From assembly GCA_026214975.1 (NCBI GenBank), contig CM047808.1:10938267-11002266 (forward strand): a stretch of DNA of 64,000 nt, written 5' to 3'. Below are positions 59,008 through 64,000 of this stretch, one piece after another. Made by a program: the position numbers and the translations under genes. Every line of letters begins with the position of its first letter. Within the stretch, counting starts at the first letter, position 1. The notes under the pieces are model-generated. The model was not told where the DNA came from. It ran no database searches and saw only the letters and a list, made by a program, of their open reading frames with translations. The DNA is from Gentiana macrophylla. Its lineage: Eukaryota > Streptophyta > Magnoliopsida > Gentianales > Gentianaceae.

Positions 59008-62000
59008 TGATGTCGAGTGTGAGGTCACTAATACTAGCAAGAGTACTAGGTCAATCGTAGTATAGAAACGGCGAATCAAGGTCGATCCCACAAAGACAAT
59101 GCAACTTTAGAAATAACGAATTTAACCTATTTAAGATTACATAGACGGTCTTAGACCAACATAAGAACGAAAACAAACGGTATTCCTCCCTTCCTAACCT
59201 ATCTCACATCTTGGTGTAATTAATCGTCATGTTTACTTTCCCAAGTAATTCCCCGAATCAATCAGAAGATGTTTCATAATTCAGTTTTAACTACGGGTGC
59301 AGTCTCCTAACCCTATCTACTTCCACTGTAAGGACATCAGACAATCTATGTGTAGTTAACGTCCTTCATTGGTTGTATAACCCACACGCAATAAGTTCTA
59401 GAGAGTGTCGGCTCAAGACCGAGAATCTCCCTAAGCAGCTATCGACTATGACTAGAACATTCAAAGGGATCGATCCAGACTGTGTCCTAATTAACACTTC
59501 TCTAACAGTCCTTCATGTTAAAGTACGTTGACATGCAATTAGAGTTAGATGTAGTGCCCAAAGACAATCGTTTCTTGTCCTTACGGGCAAGTGGGAGATT
59601 GTTGGAAGTAATTAATAAATGACAGATTTCTTCTCATCTTATTATTTGTTTTGTGCTTATATCTTATACACTGCTGAAAACCCCAAGTCGTATCATATGT
59701 AGCCATATAACTAAGTGTGTGTCACACATGAGGATTGAGTTTATGGTGATACACTTGAAATATTAGTCCGTGATGAACTTAATCCAAGTATGGGGTGAAC
59801 ACTTTAAGGTGTGACCGTCTTATCCGGACCGTCGATATTGGTTATCTAAGTGGGGCATTTATATATGATGTAGTCATATAGAACTGGACCGATTTAATTT
59901 GCATTTCTCATATAATTCCGTGATTGAGAAATATTATTAAATCGCAAGATGATCATATATGGATTAACCTTAATCCTGAAGTGATTGCAGACTCGCTTGT
60001 TTCAGGATAGGGTTTGATGTGTTCGTTAAGGATCGCTAAGAGGCGCGGCCCGAATCACTTTCACGTTGGCACTATTCTGAAATGAGTGAGAAGTGTGTGT
60101 CTCACAGATATGGAATCCATTCCTTCCTGCGGGAAGTAGAAAGCCAATCCCCTTATTTGTTAATCCTAGAAACTGATCGATCCGCGGAGTTCGTTTTGGT
60201 TATGAACTAATTGATCACTAGTGGGTTAATGGTAAATAAGGATAAGATGTATTGAAGAAGGTTTACGGAAATAACCCGCTTCATTACGGATAGTCTATGG
60301 AGGGTTAGTCTGTATGTAATGATTATATCAATGGACACTTATCGACTCGACTTTTTGAGAATAAGTTATATCTATAATCGATAGAGTTCGGTTTTAGATT
60401 TATGGTGGCGTAATTCCGGAATTAATAAGTTGAGTAGAAATGTTTTGTGCGATGAATATTTTATTCAATTTATTGTAGATACTGGTTATAGGTCCATGGT
60501 CCCCGGGTTGGCTCCTAACACGCGAGTGTTTTCTCGTTTTATGGAACCTCGAGAATAAATTAAATAGTTGGTCTATTTAATGAATATGCAATGTTATTTA
60601 TTTGGTAAATAATATGTAAAAAGAAAAGACATTTTCCGTTAAATTAATATGGGTATAAGTGGCGCCCCATTGTGAGAAAATTAGGAAAAGAAATTTTCCT
60701 AGATTATGTCACATGTGTAATTAATTAATTAATTATTTGTTTGATAATTAATGGAAAAGAGATCAGAGATTTTTTGTTTGGGAATTATCTCTTATTTTAT
60801 GGCAAATATATTTTCCTTATGGGAATAGGTAATTTTGGTGTGAAAAAGATAATTCTCTCTTTACTAGTTATTTTCCTATATAAAGAGAGTTCCTCCCAAC
60901 ACAATGATAGACCATTATTTGCGCTACACATACCAAAATAGAAAAGAAAAATTAGTTTCTTGTTCTAATCATTAAGAGAAGAAATACCTAGGGTTTTCTT
61001 GAGCATATTCGAGGAGGTTCTACGGCGAGGATCGACGTCCACCAGTCGTCGCTAGGAGATACAATCCGGAAGACTGCGGCTTCTCCCCTTGGTCGATTGC
61101 TTCTCCCTCTTCTTTTGGTAAATCTTTAACCTTCTCATAGTTACGTTAATTATTTATGTGGATCTTATCGTAGTAAAATCGCATGCGAATTCATTCGTAG
61201 CTTCCGCTATGCATGATCGAGCGTCTCGATTGGTGCTGTGAATCAGATCTGACGATCCAATTATGGATCGGATCCGGATTCGGGTTTCTGTATATCCAGC
61301 AATTAGGCGATCAAACTAAAAACATGTAAATTAAATCTATCGATCAACGTAGCTGACGTCGAATCTCCAGATTTAGGGTGACCTAAAAGTGCCTCGATTA
61401 ATTGGTAAAGACCGCCGATTAATCGGGGGGACGGTTCCTAATTCTAGAATTACATCGATTTTCGTTCTGACTAATTCTTGTAAATTACGGGGTCGTTAAA
61501 CATTCAGATTAAATACATCACATACAAACAAGTAAATCTAACATAACTAAGATATAAAGGAACGTTTAAAGCTTCATACCTCGATTATGTAGATCTAGCT
61601 TGATCCACTCAAGCTGGAGACGGCGGGGAAGAAGGGAAACCGGGAGCAAAATCACAAAGCAAGACTATAAACCTTTATTTTCTAAACTGGATGAATAATT
61701 TGACTACATTGTATGAGTATATGTGACAGATATGTTTACAATCGAATACTGCAGCATTATATAGGCATTACAGGCGGCATAAGACCTACTAGAAACCCTA
61801 GCCGACTTAGATAAACCGCGTAGGTCGGTTTCATTCTCTCCAAGATCTCGATGCATCGGAGGTGGGCCTCGATTTATTGAACCCAACTTCGGCCCTTTCC
61901 TTCGGCAGTTCTCTTCATGGACTATTTTCACTCGGCCCCATGACTTTCTCTTGGTCCAGATCCATTCTCCATTGCTCCGGAATAAGGTACATCCTGAAAA

Positions 62001-62189
62001 GCACATAAAACACTGTAGAACAGTACCAAATCCACGGTATAATCATACAAATGCAGACTCACTAACCAAGGAACACGCACTACACAATTAACATGTATTT
62101 CACATAATATACAGACCATCTTTCCTCCTTTGAGCATGATTCAGGGTAAATAAATGTATGATTTATAGTACTATTTAGGGTGTTATCAA
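59008..62189 (-). mobile_element. Gypsy-type LTR (Athila/Tat-like), split by a copia LTR
   Basis: The right end is TGATAACACCC on the minus strand, preceded there by AAGTGAGAGGTAGT, the same polypurine-tract pattern as the Gypsy-type derivative at 36743-36759. The left end is taken at TGATGTCGAG, giving TGAT...ATCA termini. After removing the copia insertion the LTR is about 1.4 kb. The left boundary is inferred only from the terminal dinucleotides. Confidence 0.5.
59543..61301 (+). mobile_element. 5'-truncated copia element: polypurine tract plus LTR
   Basis: GCAAGTGGGAGAT (ending 59601) followed by TGTTGGAAGTAATT is a copia polypurine tract and LTR start. The LTR runs about 1.7 kb to CCAGCA at 61301, with CTATATAAAGAGAG near 60878 as promoter. 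Flanks ATTAG at 59538-59542 and 61302-61306 look like a target duplication around only the last 60 bp of the interior plus one LTR. Confidence 0.62.
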
Positions 62190-63404
62190 CTACCTCTCAC
62201 TTAATTTTTGATCGTCCCAAGCAAAATGATGAAAGAAAATTAACCCAGACCAATATACAAGTCAACTAAAAACAACCATGCGCTACGAATTCAAGATAAT
62301 AATCATGACAACTCATATCCATAAGTAACGCATTAAACAATATTCAATCCATAAACCGGTGTGTGTGTGAGATAACTTCATAGCGTCGATTCTGTGAGAC
62401 AAAATCAAATTATATCAACTTTAGTCTAGCTAGCAAATCACGAGAGTGCTTCTCCTTTACGCCATTTAATTTATAGTTTATTTTGATTTGATAGGTCAAG
62501 TCAACTGGGCAAGACGGATCAAGAACCGAGTACTACTCCAAGGTGCGCGTTTATCGGTCTATTTATTATGCGAGGGTCATGCGTTTTACGCTCCGAGTTT
62601 GCTTCCCACTTGCCAAAGAGAAAAAAATAGCATATATCGATTATATTTGGGCTTGCCCTTCTATGAAACTCTCCCACTTATATAGTGAGCAACTTTAGTT
62701 TCATTATCTATGCCGGACCACAACCACCAGAAACGAAAGGAAAAAAAGGACATGAGAAACCCTATATTGACCAAATTCAGCCTAGTTAGAGAGGACATGA
62801 TTTGGTAACATAATACGAGTGAAACTTTGATTATAATCTATCCAAACTTAAACACCACTAAAACCTGCCCAGCAAACCGGAAAACCCGACAATTTCCGAC
62901 CCGATAAAAAAAAACATAAATGAAGAGAAAAAAACAACACAAATCAAATCCATCTCAAACTTCGCCGACTGCCACCGGTACACAAAAGGTTATTTCACCG
63001 ACGTCGGCATCACCAAAGCAGCCTCCATTCAGAAGCCATCGAAACAAAGATATGCCTTCAATTGTGATAGAGATCCAAAAACCGCTATGCTAGTCGCCCC
63101 GACGGTGCCTGAAACCGCCGGAAACCACCATCAAATCCGCTCAAGATGTTATTCCACCACAATGGAAGAAAGACCCTGACAACTAAAAACCATTTTCTGA
63201 TCAGAAAGAAAAGGCAAGGAGGAGGCCATGCAAGGGGGTAAAAGAAAGGAACCAAGCAAAACAAAACCCATAGAAAAGAGACTATCTTTCGTCGCGATCT
63301 GAGGCCACTAGGGAAAAACAGATGAAAAAAGTAAACCAAGCCGCCGGCGTGAAATCAGTCGTCAATAGATGAATTCTAGTGAACACAGAAGGAGCTCCAT
63401 AAGC
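62190..63404 (-). other. Retroelement interior and possible LINE relic
   Basis: 62190-62700 follows the Gypsy polypurine tract (GTCCCAAGCAAAAT) and is probably element interior. 62700-63400 has a different character; on the minus strand it reads Gly/Phe-rich pieces such as SGFDGGFRRFQAPSGRLA that I associate with plant L1-type LINE 5' regions. No intact gene. Confidence 0.35.
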
Positions 63405-63540
63405 TAAGAGAGAGGACCCACCTAGTGGATTTGTGATCTTTTTATTGCATTACACACACAAAAAAAAAATTCCTTACAATGTCCATATTTATCGTCTTTG
63501 TGGTCTGTTTACGCGGCTAATACCATCATTATAAAAATAA
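63405..63540. repeat. Relic of MADS 5' flanking sequence
   Basis: GGACCCACCTAGTGGATTTG, then TGATCTTTTTATTGCATTAC, equal to the stretch upstream of MADS copy 2 (13946-13985) and near-equal to that of copy 1 (10239-10280). No MADS exon accompanies it here. Confidence 0.75.
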
Positions 63541-64000
63541 AAATAGAAAAAAGATTTTCTAACCTGACAATAGGATGCAATTAACGAATTAATCAGGATC
63601 GATTACCCTAAAACATTTTTTATTATAAAATTATATCGTTTTAATATTTTTAATGGGTCACATGACCTACCTTTACATATTTAGATCCGCCCACACTTCT
63701 ACCATTGGCGGTAGGAGGAGGATTAATGGATGATGAAAGCAGCTCATCCCGTTTAAGTAGATACCAGTCGTCGTAGTATCACCGGAGCAAAAAAAACATC
63801 ACATAGGCGGTGGCCATCTTCTAATCTTATATTAAAGTTAAGAAAGTATAAAATATTTCACTGTCTTCTCGTGTGGGCACCAACTGCCAAACAAAAGAGA
63901 GTGCTCAACATTTAAGTAATATAAATGGAAAAATAATATTGACAAAGAATGTTTGAACCAAGGCACTTCTCTTTGATACTGTGTTGAACCACCATCCGTC
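63541..64000. other. Unassigned right edge
   Basis: No gene, RNA or repeat recognised in the last 460 bp. Confidence 0.5.

Noticed and set aside
63085..63339. Hydrophobic minus-strand frame as a membrane protein gene
   Set aside because: Resembles untranslated LINE-like repeat sequence, and no start context or family match was seen.

Overview
This is a plant nuclear window, almost certainly from a eudicot. The genes present are type I (M-alpha, AGL62-like) MADS-box genes with a spliceosomal intron and NB-LRR disease-resistance genes. The rest is nested LTR retrotransposons, hAT, Helitron and MITE elements in AT-rich DNA full of (TA)n tracts. The long N-terminal region before the NB-ARC domain of the resistance gene resembles the Solanum R1 late-blight class, which hints at an asterid; this is inference. 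No bacterial features, rRNA, tRNA or CRISPR arrays were seen.

Layout. 1-7.4 kb: a head-to-tail dimer of a non-autonomous Helitron (573-3259), then a coding-free LTR element with target-site duplication GTACC (3358-7356). 7.4-14 kb: two tandem AGL62-like MADS genes on the minus strand (8833-9999 and 12710-13630). 14.9-26.6 kb: a third MADS copy has its exon 1 and most of its intron (25627-26582) fused to a copia RT/RNase H fragment. That fragment is split by a complete 9.5-kb copia element (15587-25072, duplication TAATG).

27.4-39.6 kb: a copia LTR fragment split by a Gypsy-type large derivative (27562-38415, duplication ATGTA), itself split by a very young copia element (30028-34952, duplication CTCGT, two 319-bp LTRs with one difference seen). 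39.6-48 kb: another copia fragment fused to an NB-LRR pseudogene (about 40634-43148), then a better-preserved R1-type NB-LRR gene (43956-47839) carrying one frame break and one nonsense codon. 49-54.3 kb: a Stowaway-like MITE split by a degenerate hAT element (48995-54045, 8-bp duplication CCTCCGTC), which is itself split by a small hAT-type MITE (50398-50873). 54.3-64 kb: direct duplications, LTR-like relics, a dimeric minisatellite, a Gypsy-type LTR split by a truncated copia LTR, and a relic of MADS 5' flanking DNA.

The genes do not form a pathway. They are two tandemly duplicating families, MADS transcription factors and NB-LRR receptors, being expanded and broken by at least four separate nests of transposons. 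I found no convincing new biochemical system. The strongest second-look items are the Helitron dimer, the hairpin array in the copia leader, the MADS copy cut at its splice acceptor, the matching breakpoints in the two NB-LRR copies, and an unexplained plus-strand reading frame carried inside the hAT element. All boundaries, repeats and duplications were read by eye; no alignment or database search was run.
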